DNA from: Prescottella equi
GTDB lineage: Bacteria; Actinomycetota; Actinomycetes; Mycobacteriales; Mycobacteriaceae
Direction of reading: 5' to 3'
Length of the DNA: 61,039 nucleotides
Assembly: GCF_002094305.1 (NCBI RefSeq)
Contig: NZ_LWTX01000015.1
Coordinates: 1-61,039 of the forward strand
Part shown: piece by piece, positions 17,469 to 28,797 of the stretch
How positions within the stretch are numbered: position 1 is the first letter of the stretch
How the letters are laid out: every line of letters starts with the position of its first letter
The notes under the pieces: model-generated
What the model saw: only the letters and a program-made list of their open reading frames with translations
Told to the model about the DNA's origin: nothing
Databases searched by the model: none
Position numbers and translations under genes: made by a program

Positions 17469-18227
17469 GTGGAACCCTTCTACCGAACGATCATCGGCGT
17501 CGCCCGCACAGTGTTCGCAGGCCAGGGACTGAAATTCACCGTCACCGGCGAGCAGCACATCCCCGCGACCGGGGGCGCGGTGATCGCGATCAACCACACC
17601 GGCTACATGGACTTCACCTACGCCGGGCTGCCCGCCCGCGCCGTCAAGCGGTACATCCGCTTCATGGCGAAGAACGAGGTGTTCGTCAACAAGGTGTCCG
17701 GCCCGATGATGCGGGCCATGAAGCACATTCCCGTGGACCGGGCCGCCGGTGCCGACTCGTACCGCGCAGCCGTGCAGGCGCTGCGGGACGGCGAACTCGT
17801 CGGCGTGTTCCCGGAGGCGACGATCAGCCGCAGCTTCGAGCTCAAGGAGTTCAAGTCCGGCGCGGCGCGCATGGCACTCGAGTCCGGCACCCCCATCGTG
17901 CCGATGGTGATCTGGGGTTCGCAGCGGGTGTGGACGAAGGGCTTCCCGAAGCGTCTGGGCCGGACGAACACCCCCATCTCGATCGCGGTCGGCGAGCCGA
18001 TCGCGCCGTTCGAACCTGCGTCGGAGATGACGGCGTTGCTGCATTCGCGGATGGGGGAACTGCTCCGCGGCGTGCAGGCGAACTACGAGCACCCGGCCGG
18101 TGAGTACTGGGTGCCCGCCCGGCTCGGCGGCGGCGCCCCGACGCTCGAGGAGGCCAACCGGATGGATGCGGAGGAGGCCGAGGCCAAGGCTGCGGCCCGC
18201 CGCGCCAAGGAGTCCGGCGGGGCGTAG
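17469..18227 (+). CDS. 1-acyl-glycerol-3-phosphate acyltransferase family protein (PlsC-like)
   Basis: This 252-residue protein is predicted to move an acyl chain from acyl-CoA or acyl-ACP to a lysophosphatidate-like acceptor at the cytoplasmic membrane. The catalytic H(X4)D motif is visible (NHTGYMD, about residue 41), as are the substrate-binding FPEATIS block (the FPEGTRS equivalent, about residue 117) and IPVDRA. The GTG start at 17469 is chosen because TACGCT (17456-17461) ends 7 bases upstream, which fits leaderless translation; a frame from 17403 exists but lacks a ribosome site. It corresponds by position to the Rv3814c-Rv3816c acyltransferases of M. tuberculosis. The exact acceptor lipid cannot be told from sequence. 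Confidence 0.9.
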   Translation: MEPFYRTIIGVARTVFAGQGLKFTVTGEQHIPATGGAVIAINHTGYMDFTYAGLPARAVKRYIRFMAKNEVFVNKVSGPMMRAMKHIPVDRAAGADSYRAAVQALRDGELVGVFPEATISRSFELKEFKSGAARMALESGTPIVPMVIWGSQRVWTKGFPKRLGRTNTPISIAVGEPIAPFEPASEMTALLHSRMGELLRGVQANYEHPAGEYWVPARLGGGAPTLEEANRMDAEEAEAKAAARRAKESGGA

Positions 18228-18238
18228 ATCGGCGGCCG

Positions 18239-18264
18239 GCCCGGTGAGTTAGGGCTCACCGGGC
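18239..18264 (+). terminator. Hairpin after the acyltransferase gene
   Basis: A perfect 10-bp stem, GCCCGGTGAG with CTCACCGGGC, begins 11 bp after the stop codon. Confidence 0.75.
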
Positions 18265-18308
18265 GTACGGAGGGGCCGATTGTCACCGGAACGGGGCAGA
18301 ATGGCCCG

Positions 18309-19133
18309 GTGTCCACCGAACTGCCCAGCCTCGTCGCCAGCGATGTCGACGGCACCCTGATCGACGACGACGAACGCGTGACCGCGCGCACCCGCGCCGC
18401 CGTACGGGCCGTCGTCGAGTCCGGAACGCCTTTCGTCCTGGCCACCGGACGACCGCCGCGCTGGCTCGCCCCGGTGGTCGACGGGCTTGGGTTCGCTCCC
18501 CTCGCGGTGTGCGCGAACGGCGCGGTGCTCTACGACGCCGCCACCGACCGGGTCCTCAGTGCGTCGACCCTGTCGGTGGAGACCCTCGCGTGGCTGGCCG
18601 ATCTCGTCGACTACGAACTGCCCCGGGCCGGGCTCGCGGCCGAACGCATCGGTACCAGCGCGCACGACACGGCCACCGCGCAGTTCGTCAGCGCGCCGGG
18701 CTACGAACATGCCTGGCTCAACCCCGAGCACACGGAGATGGCCCCCGAGGATCTGCTGTCCGCGCCGGCCGTGAAGATGCTCATCCGCCTGCCCGGAGCG
18801 AGCAGCGCCGACATGGCCGCCAAGCTGCGTCCGTTGGTGGGGGAGAGGGCCGATCTCACCTACTCGACGAACAACGGCCTGATCGAGGTGTCGGCGCCGG
18901 GGGTGACCAAGGCGTCGGGACTGAAACTGATGGCGCAGCACGTCGACGTGCTCCACGACCGCATCGTCGCGTTCGGCGACATGCCCAACGACATCCCGAT
19001 GCTGGCGATGGCCGGTCACGGCGTCGCGGTCGAGAACGCACACCCCGAGGCGAAGGCGGCGGCCGACGAGGTCACCGCCACGAACTCGGACGACGGCGTC
19101 GCCCGGGTGCTCGAAAGGCTTTGGCGGAGCTGA
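18309..19133 (+). CDS. HAD-superfamily (Cof/IIB-type) phosphatase
   Basis: This is a 274-residue HAD hydrolase. Motif I DVDGTL holds the nucleophile aspartate near residue 12, motif II is the LATGRP region, motif III a lysine in SGLKLM, and motif IV GDMPNDIPML supplies the metal-binding acids. A large type IIB cap lies between motifs II and III, and HPEAKAAADEVTATNSDDGV is the usual Cof-family ending. It should remove phosphate from a small phosphorylated metabolite in the cytoplasm; the substrate is unknown. The GTG start lies 6 bases after CAGAAT, so translation may be leaderless. The M. tuberculosis positional counterpart is Rv3813c. It is convergent with the amidase gene. Confidence 0.9.
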   Translation: MSTELPSLVASDVDGTLIDDDERVTARTRAAVRAVVESGTPFVLATGRPPRWLAPVVDGLGFAPLAVCANGAVLYDAATDRVLSASTLSVETLAWLADLVDYELPRAGLAAERIGTSAHDTATAQFVSAPGYEHAWLNPEHTEMAPEDLLSAPAVKMLIRLPGASSADMAAKLRPLVGERADLTYSTNNGLIEVSAPGVTKASGLKLMAQHVDVLHDRIVAFGDMPNDIPMLAMAGHGVAVENAHPEAKAAADEVTATNSDDGVARVLERLWRS

Positions 19134-19157
19134 GTTCCCGCTCCCCGCGAGAACGAA

Positions 19158-19197
19158 AAAGGCCTGCCCTCCACGAATCCGTGGAGGGCAGACCTTT
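19158..19197. terminator. Bidirectional terminator between HAD and amidase genes
   Basis: An 18-bp stem with one mismatch, AAAGGCCTGCCCTCCACG with CGTGGAGGGCAGACCTTT, has A and T ends that serve both converging genes. Confidence 0.85.
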
Positions 19198-19209
19198 TGC
19201 GTGGGACGG

Positions 19210-21255
19210 TCAGTTGATAGCGACCGGAGCCTCGGACACCGCGTCCGCCGGAGCGGGGGCCGCAGCCGGAGCTGCCGCGTCGTTCATGATCGTGGTGACC
19301 TGGCCGGTGACCTCGTCGAAGATCATCGAGCCGCGCTCGAAGTCGGAGCGCTTGCCGCCGTCCACCGAGTACTCGTCGCTGATCGGCAGGCCGATGTCGC
19401 TCATCACGCCCCCGGCTGCGGTCCACTGCTCGAAGATCTTGCCGATCATCGTGACCACGCCGCCCAGCGGCGAAGTGAAGATGCCGCCGTTCTGGAAGAA
19501 CGCGTAGAGCTGGCCGGTGGCCGTGGTCAGCAGACCGGTGATCGCGTCACCGACCATGCTGCGGTTACCGCCCATCGCGAGCCACTGGCGCGCGATCGGG
19601 TTGGAGTCGGCGATCGACAGGATGCCGTTCACCACTGCCGGGATCTGCGCATTGAGGTCGAGCGACCCGACCGGGTTGGCGCCACCGTTGTTGCCGCCGC
19701 CGTTGCTGGGGTTGGTCGGCGGCGTGCTGCCGCCACCACCGGTGTTGCCGCCGTAGTTGGCTGCGGCGATGTTTCGGATCTGGTCCATCTGGGCGTACGC
19801 GGCGCTACCGGGGCACTCGGTGTAGCCGACATCGCGGTGGGCGAAGATCGTCGGCAGGACCACACGCTGCCCCAGCGGGTACTTCGAGTACTGCGTGCCC
19901 TCGGAGTACATGGTGACCTGGCCCTTGGGGTTCAGGTTCGCGAGCTTGAGCCGCCAGCCCAGGTACTTGCCGACCGACTCGATCGTCGCCGCCGGCGCCG
20001 GCTCGTTCACGAAGTTGCCCATCATGGCGATACCGACGGTGTTCTCGTTGAAGCCACCGGCGTGCGCGCCCTGGACGGGACGGTCGAGGCCTCCGAAGCG
20101 ACCCTCGAAGATCTGACCGAAGCGGTCGACCAGCACGTTGTAGCCGATGTCGCACCAGCCGAGCGACTGCGCGTGGTAGGCGTAGATGCCGCGCACGATG
20201 CCCGCGGACTGCTCACGCGTGTAGTTGTTGGTCTCGGCGGTGTGGTGCACCGTGGCGCCACCGGTGGAGTCGTCGTAGGTCGGGTTCTGGCAGCGGATGC
20301 CCTCGTTCGCGCCCCACGCCTTGCGGGAGATGATGTTGACGCCGTTCACCGAGGTCGGGGTGGCGATGTCGGCGAGGTTCGCATCCTGCGGTCCGCTACC
20401 CGGATTGATCAGCACAGCCGCGACGTCGTTCGCGGTGAGCGTCGCCTGTCGCAGCGGCTTCGACACCGCGGCCGGGGTGTAACCGAGCGGCTGGGTTGCG
20501 TCGGATTCCTCCTGCGGTGCAGGCGCTTCGGCGGCCGGCGCTTCCGGAGCCTCGGCAGCACCCGGAGCGCGGAGTGCCGGATCGGTGGGATCCGTACCGG
20601 CGGGCGCCTCGGCGGTGCCTGCAGCGCCCGCCGCGCCGTCCTTCGGGGTCACGAGGATCTGCACGGCGTTCGTGTCGCCGACGAAAACCGGCTCGGTGCC
20701 CTGCTTGCCGTTGCTGCTGCCGTCGATGAGATCCGGCGTGATCCACTCGCCCCACGAGCCGTCTGCGAGCTTCGCGCGCAGCTGGGTGACCGACGACTGG
20801 AGATCGGCAGCGGTGACGCCGACCATCGAGAACGGCGTGTCCTGCGTGACCTCCTTGACCGTCGCACCGAGGGTCTCCGGGGAGACCTCGCCCGGGACGG
20901 GGGCAGCGATGTCGCCGGGAGCGGTCGACGGCGCCGTGGGCGGTGCCAGCGGCGTCAGCGACGGAAGCGTGAGCGTCCCACCACCCGGCAGGGGGATCTC
21001 GTGCGGGAGCGGCAGGTCACCGAGGCGCAGGTCGGGCAGGTCCAGGCCCGTCAGTTCCTTCAGCGGGATGACGATGTCCGGAACGGACGCGAGAACGACT
21101 TCCGCGATCTGCGTCTCGATCGTCGGGGCCGAATCGCTCGCCGAGAGGACGTCCGAAGGCTCGCTGTTCAGTGCCTGGACAGCGAACGGGGTGGCGACGG
21201 CGACTGCTGCGACTGCGGCCAGGACTATCGAGTTCTTCGGTCGACGGTGCGGCAA
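19210..21255 (-). CDS. Secreted PGRP-type N-acetylmuramoyl-L-alanine amidase with LGFP repeat
   Basis: Predicted to cut the bond between MurNAc and the stem peptide of peptidoglycan outside the membrane. The TTG start at 21255 is chosen because GAGGAG lies 7 bases upstream and a signal sequence follows at once (PHRRPKNSIVLAAVAAVAVATPF); this gives 681 residues. A longer frame from 21402 lacks both. After a proline- and alanine-rich N-terminal region, the PGRP/amidase_2 domain (about residues 320-500) shows IISRKAWGA, the zinc ligand in TVHHTAE, YNVLVDRFGQIFEGR and HRDVGYTECPG with the second histidine and the cysteine. The C-terminus carries an LGFP-like repeat (GLPISDEYSVDGGKRSDFERG), a module thought to attach proteins to the wall. 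Counterpart of Rv3811. It is divergent from the SpoIID-like gene. Confidence 0.9.
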   Translation of the reverse strand: MPHRRPKNSIVLAAVAAVAVATPFAVQALNSEPSDVLSASDSAPTIETQIAEVVLASVPDIVIPLKELTGLDLPDLRLGDLPLPHEIPLPGGGTLTLPSLTPLAPPTAPSTAPGDIAAPVPGEVSPETLGATVKEVTQDTPFSMVGVTAADLQSSVTQLRAKLADGSWGEWITPDLIDGSSNGKQGTEPVFVGDTNAVQILVTPKDGAAGAAGTAEAPAGTDPTDPALRAPGAAEAPEAPAAEAPAPQEESDATQPLGYTPAAVSKPLRQATLTANDVAAVLINPGSGPQDANLADIATPTSVNGVNIISRKAWGANEGIRCQNPTYDDSTGGATVHHTAETNNYTREQSAGIVRGIYAYHAQSLGWCDIGYNVLVDRFGQIFEGRFGGLDRPVQGAHAGGFNENTVGIAMMGNFVNEPAPAATIESVGKYLGWRLKLANLNPKGQVTMYSEGTQYSKYPLGQRVVLPTIFAHRDVGYTECPGSAAYAQMDQIRNIAAANYGGNTGGGGSTPPTNPSNGGGNNGGANPVGSLDLNAQIPAVVNGILSIADSNPIARQWLAMGGNRSMVGDAITGLLTTATGQLYAFFQNGGIFTSPLGGVVTMIGKIFEQWTAAGGVMSDIGLPISDEYSVDGGKRSDFERGSMIFDEVTGQVTTIMNDAAAPAAAPAPADAVSEAPVAIN

Positions 21256-21628
21256 GGCGAATCTCCTCGTGGTAATGCGCGGGGTGTCTTCGTGCGCTGC
21301 GAGCGACCTCTCGGCCGGCCGATTCCGGGCGGTTCGGTTTCGGACTGAATCCTGGGGGCTCCCCCGGGAGGAAGTCCACAGTTCATCCGAGGATGTCTGC
21401 AACTTGTGATGCAGATGTTACTGCTGTGACTGAAGTTACTTCAGTGGCGGATGTTGCCAACAGCAGTCACAGTTGCCACACTAGTCGCAACATCCATAAC
21501 GCTCAACCTTAGCTTGAGCCTTTTGATGACTGTGCAGGTCGGGGCTGCTTCGCTCCCGTTCCATCGCCCGTTCCGGACTTCGCACAGGCCCGCACGACCC
21601 CCAGAACCCAGTGATGAGGAGCGAGCCT
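21256..21628. promoter_or_regulatory. 373-bp divergent control region of the amidase and SpoIID-like genes
   Basis: No gene is seen. The middle (21405-21520) is unusually AT-rich for this genome. It contains a perfect dyad ACTGAAGT-T-ACTTCAGT (21429-21445), TGTGACT and AGTCACA copies pointing at each other, repeated GTTACT, and a second dyad GCTCAA-N7-TTGAGC (21501-21519). The GTTAC and GTGAC elements recall sites of the MtrA response regulator that controls wall hydrolases in relatives; that assignment is inference. Confidence 0.5.
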
Positions 21629-23347
21629 ATGGCGACCCCCCGCCTTCGCATTTCCGCAGATCGTGTCCTGCGTCGTCGACGTCCGGGCAGGCACCCGTCG
21701 CGTTCCGTGGGGCGCCTCGCCGCCCTCGGCCTGGTGCCGGCCCTCGCCGTGGGCGCCGCGGTCGCGCTGACGGTCGTCGATCGCGGCCCGGACTCGGAGA
21801 TCGCGCCCGCCGTCGCCGCCGATACGCCCGTCACCCTGTACGGGCACGGCTACGGGCACGGCCGCGGCATGGGGCAGTACGGCGCCTACGGCTACGCGAA
21901 GAACTTCGGGTGGACCGCCGAACGCATCGTCGGGCACTACTACGGCAACACCCAGCTCGGTCAGGTGGCGGATCCCTTCGTCGCGGTACGTCTGATCGGC
22001 CGTGACGACAAGCGCCTCGACGTCTACGCGCAGGCCGGTCTCAACGTCGCGGGCCGGTACTTCGGGCCGAACTCGGCCGCGCACCTCGTCCCGACGCCCG
22101 GCGGTGCCGACGTCACCGTCACCGAAGGGTGCACCGGCCGGGAAATCTGGCGGGGCTCCACCAACCATCCCTGGGTCGACCCGGTCAACCTCGGCGCCAA
22201 CCGTCCGGCCAACGAGCATCTGCGCCTGTGCGACGGCAACGTCCCGTATCGCGGCGCGATGAACGCCACCCGGGACGGCAACGGCGCCTGGCGCACCGTG
22301 AACCGTGTGCTGATGGAGGACTATCTCTACAGTGTCGTTCCCTCCGAGTCGATCCCGTCGTGGGCCGACTCCGGTGGCAGGGAGGCGCTGCGGGCGCAGG
22401 CCATCGCGGCGCGCTCGTACGCCGCGGCCGAGCGCCGCTACGGCTACGCGCAGACCTGCGACACCCAGTCCTGCCAGGTCTACCGCGGATCGTCCAACGA
22501 GGACTGGCGGACCACCGAAGCCGTCCGCACCACGAGCGGAACCGTCATCAAGCGCGGCAACCAGATCATGGCGGCCGAGTTCTCGTCGTCGTCGGGCGGA
22601 TTCACCGCCGGCGGCGTCTTCCCGGCCGTCGTCGACGAGGGTGACGTCGTCTCACCGAACCGCAACTGGCAGCAGACCGTCACCGCCGGAGCCATCGCGA
22701 ACGCGTACGGCGTCGGCGAGCTGATCTCCTTCGACGTCATCGGTCGCAACAACCTCGGCGCCGACGGCGGTCGCGTCACCCGCGTCAAGGTGGTGGGAAC
22801 GGCCCGCACCGTCGAGGGTTCGGGCGACGAGGCCAGGTGGAAGCTCGGGCTCAAGTCGGACTGGTTCACCGTCGGCGGCCCCGGCGCGCCCGGGCCGATT
22901 CCGGGCCTGCCGCTCCCGCCGGGCTCGCTCGAGTCGCTGCCGCTGCCGGAGTTGCCGCCGCTGCCCGAGATCACCCCGGGGTCGGTGGAGTCGCTCCTGC
23001 CGCCGCTGCCCCCGTTGCCCCCGCTGCCGCCGGGCTCGGCCGCACCCCTCCCGTTCGCTGCTGCAGCGGGTGACGCGATCGCCGAACCCATCGCTGCTCC
23101 CATGGACCAAGCTGCCGCCCCGGCGGAGGAGTCGCCCATCGACGCCAAGTACCGGGAACTCGGCGGCGCGGCCGGCACGCTGGGTGAACCGACGGGACCC
23201 GAGCTGATGCTGGTCGACGAATCGGGCAAGTTCCGGACCTACGCGGGCGGCACCATCGTGTGGACGCCCACGCTCGGCACGCGGGTCGTCGACTCGAGTG
23301 TCGTCGTGCAGCCGGCGCCGGCGGAAACGGACATCGTCGCCGGATAG
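21629..23347 (+). CDS. SpoIID/LytB-domain protein with proline-rich linker and LGFP repeat
   Basis: ATG 21629 has GAGGAGCGAG upstream and gives 572 residues. An arginine-rich N-terminus is followed by one hydrophobic segment (LAALGLVPALAVGAAVALTVV), a signal or anchor. The SpoIID domain (about residues 55-390) shows YGHGYGHGRGMGQYGA, VVPSES (Glu240 fits the catalytic glutamate of SpoIID-type lytic transglycosylases), EALRAQAIAARSYA, the cysteine pair around TCDTQSC, and FSSSSGGFT. A linker of repeated PLP motifs (about 420-480) leads to an LGFP-like repeat. SpoIID enzymes cut glycan strands lacking stem peptides, so it could act after the divergent amidase. This organism is not expected to sporulate, so a growth or division role is inferred. 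Confidence 0.85.
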   Translation: MATPRLRISADRVLRRRRPGRHPSRSVGRLAALGLVPALAVGAAVALTVVDRGPDSEIAPAVAADTPVTLYGHGYGHGRGMGQYGAYGYAKNFGWTAERIVGHYYGNTQLGQVADPFVAVRLIGRDDKRLDVYAQAGLNVAGRYFGPNSAAHLVPTPGGADVTVTEGCTGREIWRGSTNHPWVDPVNLGANRPANEHLRLCDGNVPYRGAMNATRDGNGAWRTVNRVLMEDYLYSVVPSESIPSWADSGGREALRAQAIAARSYAAAERRYGYAQTCDTQSCQVYRGSSNEDWRTTEAVRTTSGTVIKRGNQIMAAEFSSSSGGFTAGGVFPAVVDEGDVVSPNRNWQQTVTAGAIANAYGVGELISFDVIGRNNLGADGGRVTRVKVVGTARTVEGSGDEARWKLGLKSDWFTVGGPGAPGPIPGLPLPPGSLESLPLPELPPLPEITPGSVESLLPPLPPLPPLPPGSAAPLPFAAAAGDAIAEPIAAPMDQAAAPAEESPIDAKYRELGGAAGTLGEPTGPELMLVDESGKFRTYAGGTIVWTPTLGTRVVDSSVVVQPAPAETDIVAG

Positions 23348-23363
23348 GAAATCCGCAGGACCC

Positions 23364-23412
23364 GAGAAGGGGCAGGGCCACCGCACAGCGCGGTGGCCCT
23401 GCCCCTTTTCTC
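23364..23412 (+). terminator. Long hairpin terminator after the SpoIID-like gene
   Basis: A stem of about 20 bp built on GGGGCAGGGCCACCGC with GCGGTGGCCCTGCCCC ends in TTTTC. This is one of the strongest terminators in the window. Confidence 0.9.
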
Positions 23413-23431
23413 GTCGAGCGGGGAATTCCCC

Positions 23432-23452
23432 TTGACCTTGACGCTGCGTCAA
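23432..23452 (+). promoter_or_regulatory. Operator/promoter of the MerR gene
   Basis: TTGACC (23432) and the perfect dyad TTGACG-CTG-CGTCAA (23438-23452) lie 39 bp before the MerR start. A dyad within the promoter is normal for autoregulated MerR genes; no convincing -10 was assigned. Confidence 0.5.
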
Positions 23453-23490
23453 CCTGCAGGCTGGTGGTACCGACGCACCGAGGAGGCGAC

Positions 23491-27379
<3,889 letters not shown>

Positions 27380-27396
<17 letters not shown>

Positions 27397-27895
27397 GGTC
27401 CGGATCCTGCAGACCGTCCAGGGCACCATCGGCGCCGCGCCGGCGGTCGTCAAGGCCGCGCGGGGCATGTCGCACTTCGGTGAGCACGCCCTCGGCTGGG
27501 TCGCCGTCGCCGGTGTCGGCGCCGCGCTCGACAAGCCGCGCCGCCGCCGCTGGGCAGGTGTCGCCGTCGGCGCCCTCGGTGCGCACGCGGCGTCGATCGT
27601 CATCAAGCGCGTCGTCCGTCGTCCCCGCCCGAACGACCCGTCCGTCCAGGTCAACGTGTCGACGCCGAGCAAGCTGAGCTTCCCGTCGTCGCACGCCACG
27701 TCCACGACCGCGGCGGCAGTGCTGCTCGGCCGGCTCACCGGGCTACCCTTGCCTGCGGTACTGATCCCGCCGATGCTGCTCTCACGCCTCGTTCTCGGAG
27801 TGCACTACCCGACCGACGTGCTCGCGGGGTCGGCACTCGGCGCCGTGTCCGCGGCTGCCGTGCTGCGGGCCGAGCAGAAGTTTGGAGTGAAATGA
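27380..27895 (+). CDS. PAP2-family phosphatase, likely decaprenylphosphoryl-5-phosphoribose phosphatase
   Basis: This 171-residue membrane protein has all three PAP2 motifs: KRVVRRPRPND, FPSSHATS and SRLVLGVHYPTDV, whose last histidine forms the phospho-enzyme. By position it matches Rv3807c, proposed to remove the 5-phosphate from decaprenylphosphoryl phosphoribose, the product of the next gene, on the way to the arabinose donor DPA. The GTG start at 27380 lies inside the end of glfT2 after AAAGGTGGGAA. Its stop overlaps the ubiA start (ATGA). The enzyme class is clear; the exact substrate is inferred from context. Confidence 0.9.
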
Positions 27896-28797
27896 GCGAG
27901 GAGCCTGCAGTCGTCACCGGGCCCCCGAAGACCCTGGCCGGCGGCATCGTCAAAGCCGTCCGCCCGCGTCAGTGGGTCAAGAACGTGCTCGTCCTCGCCG
28001 CGCCTCTCGCGGCCGGGTCCGTCACCGAAGCCGACGTGCTGTTGCCGGTCGCGCTCGCGTTCGTCGTGTTCTGCATGGCCGCGTCCGGCATCTATCTCGT
28101 CAACGACGCAATGGACGTCGAGGCCGACCGCGCGCACCCGACCAAGCGTTACCGGCCCATCGCGGCCGGTGTGCTGCCGGTCAACATGGCGTACGCCATG
28201 GCGGTCGTGCTGCTCGCCGGCTCGATCCTGCTGTCGTTCGTCGCGAACTGGCAGTTGGCCGTGGTCATGGCCGTGTACATCGGGATCCAGCTGGCGTACT
28301 GCTTCGGGCTCAAGCACCAGGCCGTGCTCGACATCTGCATCGTCTCGTCCGGCTTCCTGCTGCGCGCGATCGCCGGTGGCGTCGCCGCCGAGATCCCGCT
28401 GTCGCAGTGGTTCCTGCTGATCATGGCGTTCGGTTCGCTGTTCATGGCGGCCGGCAAGCGGTACGCCGAGCTGCAGCTCGCGGAGCGCACCGGTGCGAAG
28501 ATCCGCAAGTCGCTCGAGTACTACACCGGCACCTACCTGCGGTTCGTGTGGACGTTGTCCGCGACCGCGGTCGTGATCTGCTACGGCCTGTGGGCGTTCG
28601 AGCAGGATCGCGCCAACGACACCAACTGGTTCGCCATCTCGATGGTGCCCTTCACGATCGCGATCCTCCGCTACGCGGTCGACGTCGACGGTGGCGAGGC
28701 GGGCGAACCGGAAGAAATTGCACTGGGTGACCGGGTGCTCCAGTTCCTCGCGATTGCCTGGATCGGAGTAGTAGGTGTCGCTGTCTACCTCGTCTGA
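27892..28797 (+). CDS. ubiA: Decaprenyl-phosphate phosphoribosyltransferase (UbiA family)
   Basis: This enzyme moves phosphoribose from PRPP to decaprenyl phosphate, the committed step of arabinose donor synthesis. The 301-residue protein has about nine membrane segments typical of UbiA prenyltransferases. The first acidic motif reads YLVNDAMDVEADRAHPTKRY and includes the RAHPTKRYRPIA loop typical of the DPPR synthase branch; a second metal-binding region lies near AGKRYAELQL. ATG 27892 overlaps the previous stop by four bases and the next gene starts inside its 3' end, so the operon is tightly coupled. Counterpart of Rv3806c, which is linked to ethambutol resistance in M. tuberculosis. Confidence 0.94.
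   Translation: MSEEPAVVTGPPKTLAGGIVKAVRPRQWVKNVLVLAAPLAAGSVTEADVLLPVALAFVVFCMAASGIYLVNDAMDVEADRAHPTKRYRPIAAGVLPVNMAYAMAVVLLAGSILLSFVANWQLAVVMAVYIGIQLAYCFGLKHQAVLDICIVSSGFLLRAIAGGVAAEIPLSQWFLLIMAFGSLFMAAGKRYAELQLAERTGAKIRKSLEYYTGTYLRFVWTLSATAVVICYGLWAFEQDRANDTNWFAISMVPFTIAILRYAVDVDGGEAGEPEEIALGDRVLQFLAIAWIGVVGVAVYLV

Noticed and set aside
21256-21402. Extended amidase start at 21402
   Set aside because: The added 49 residues precede a clear signal peptide, are highly polar and have no ribosome site, whereas TTG 21255 has GAGGAG at proper distance.
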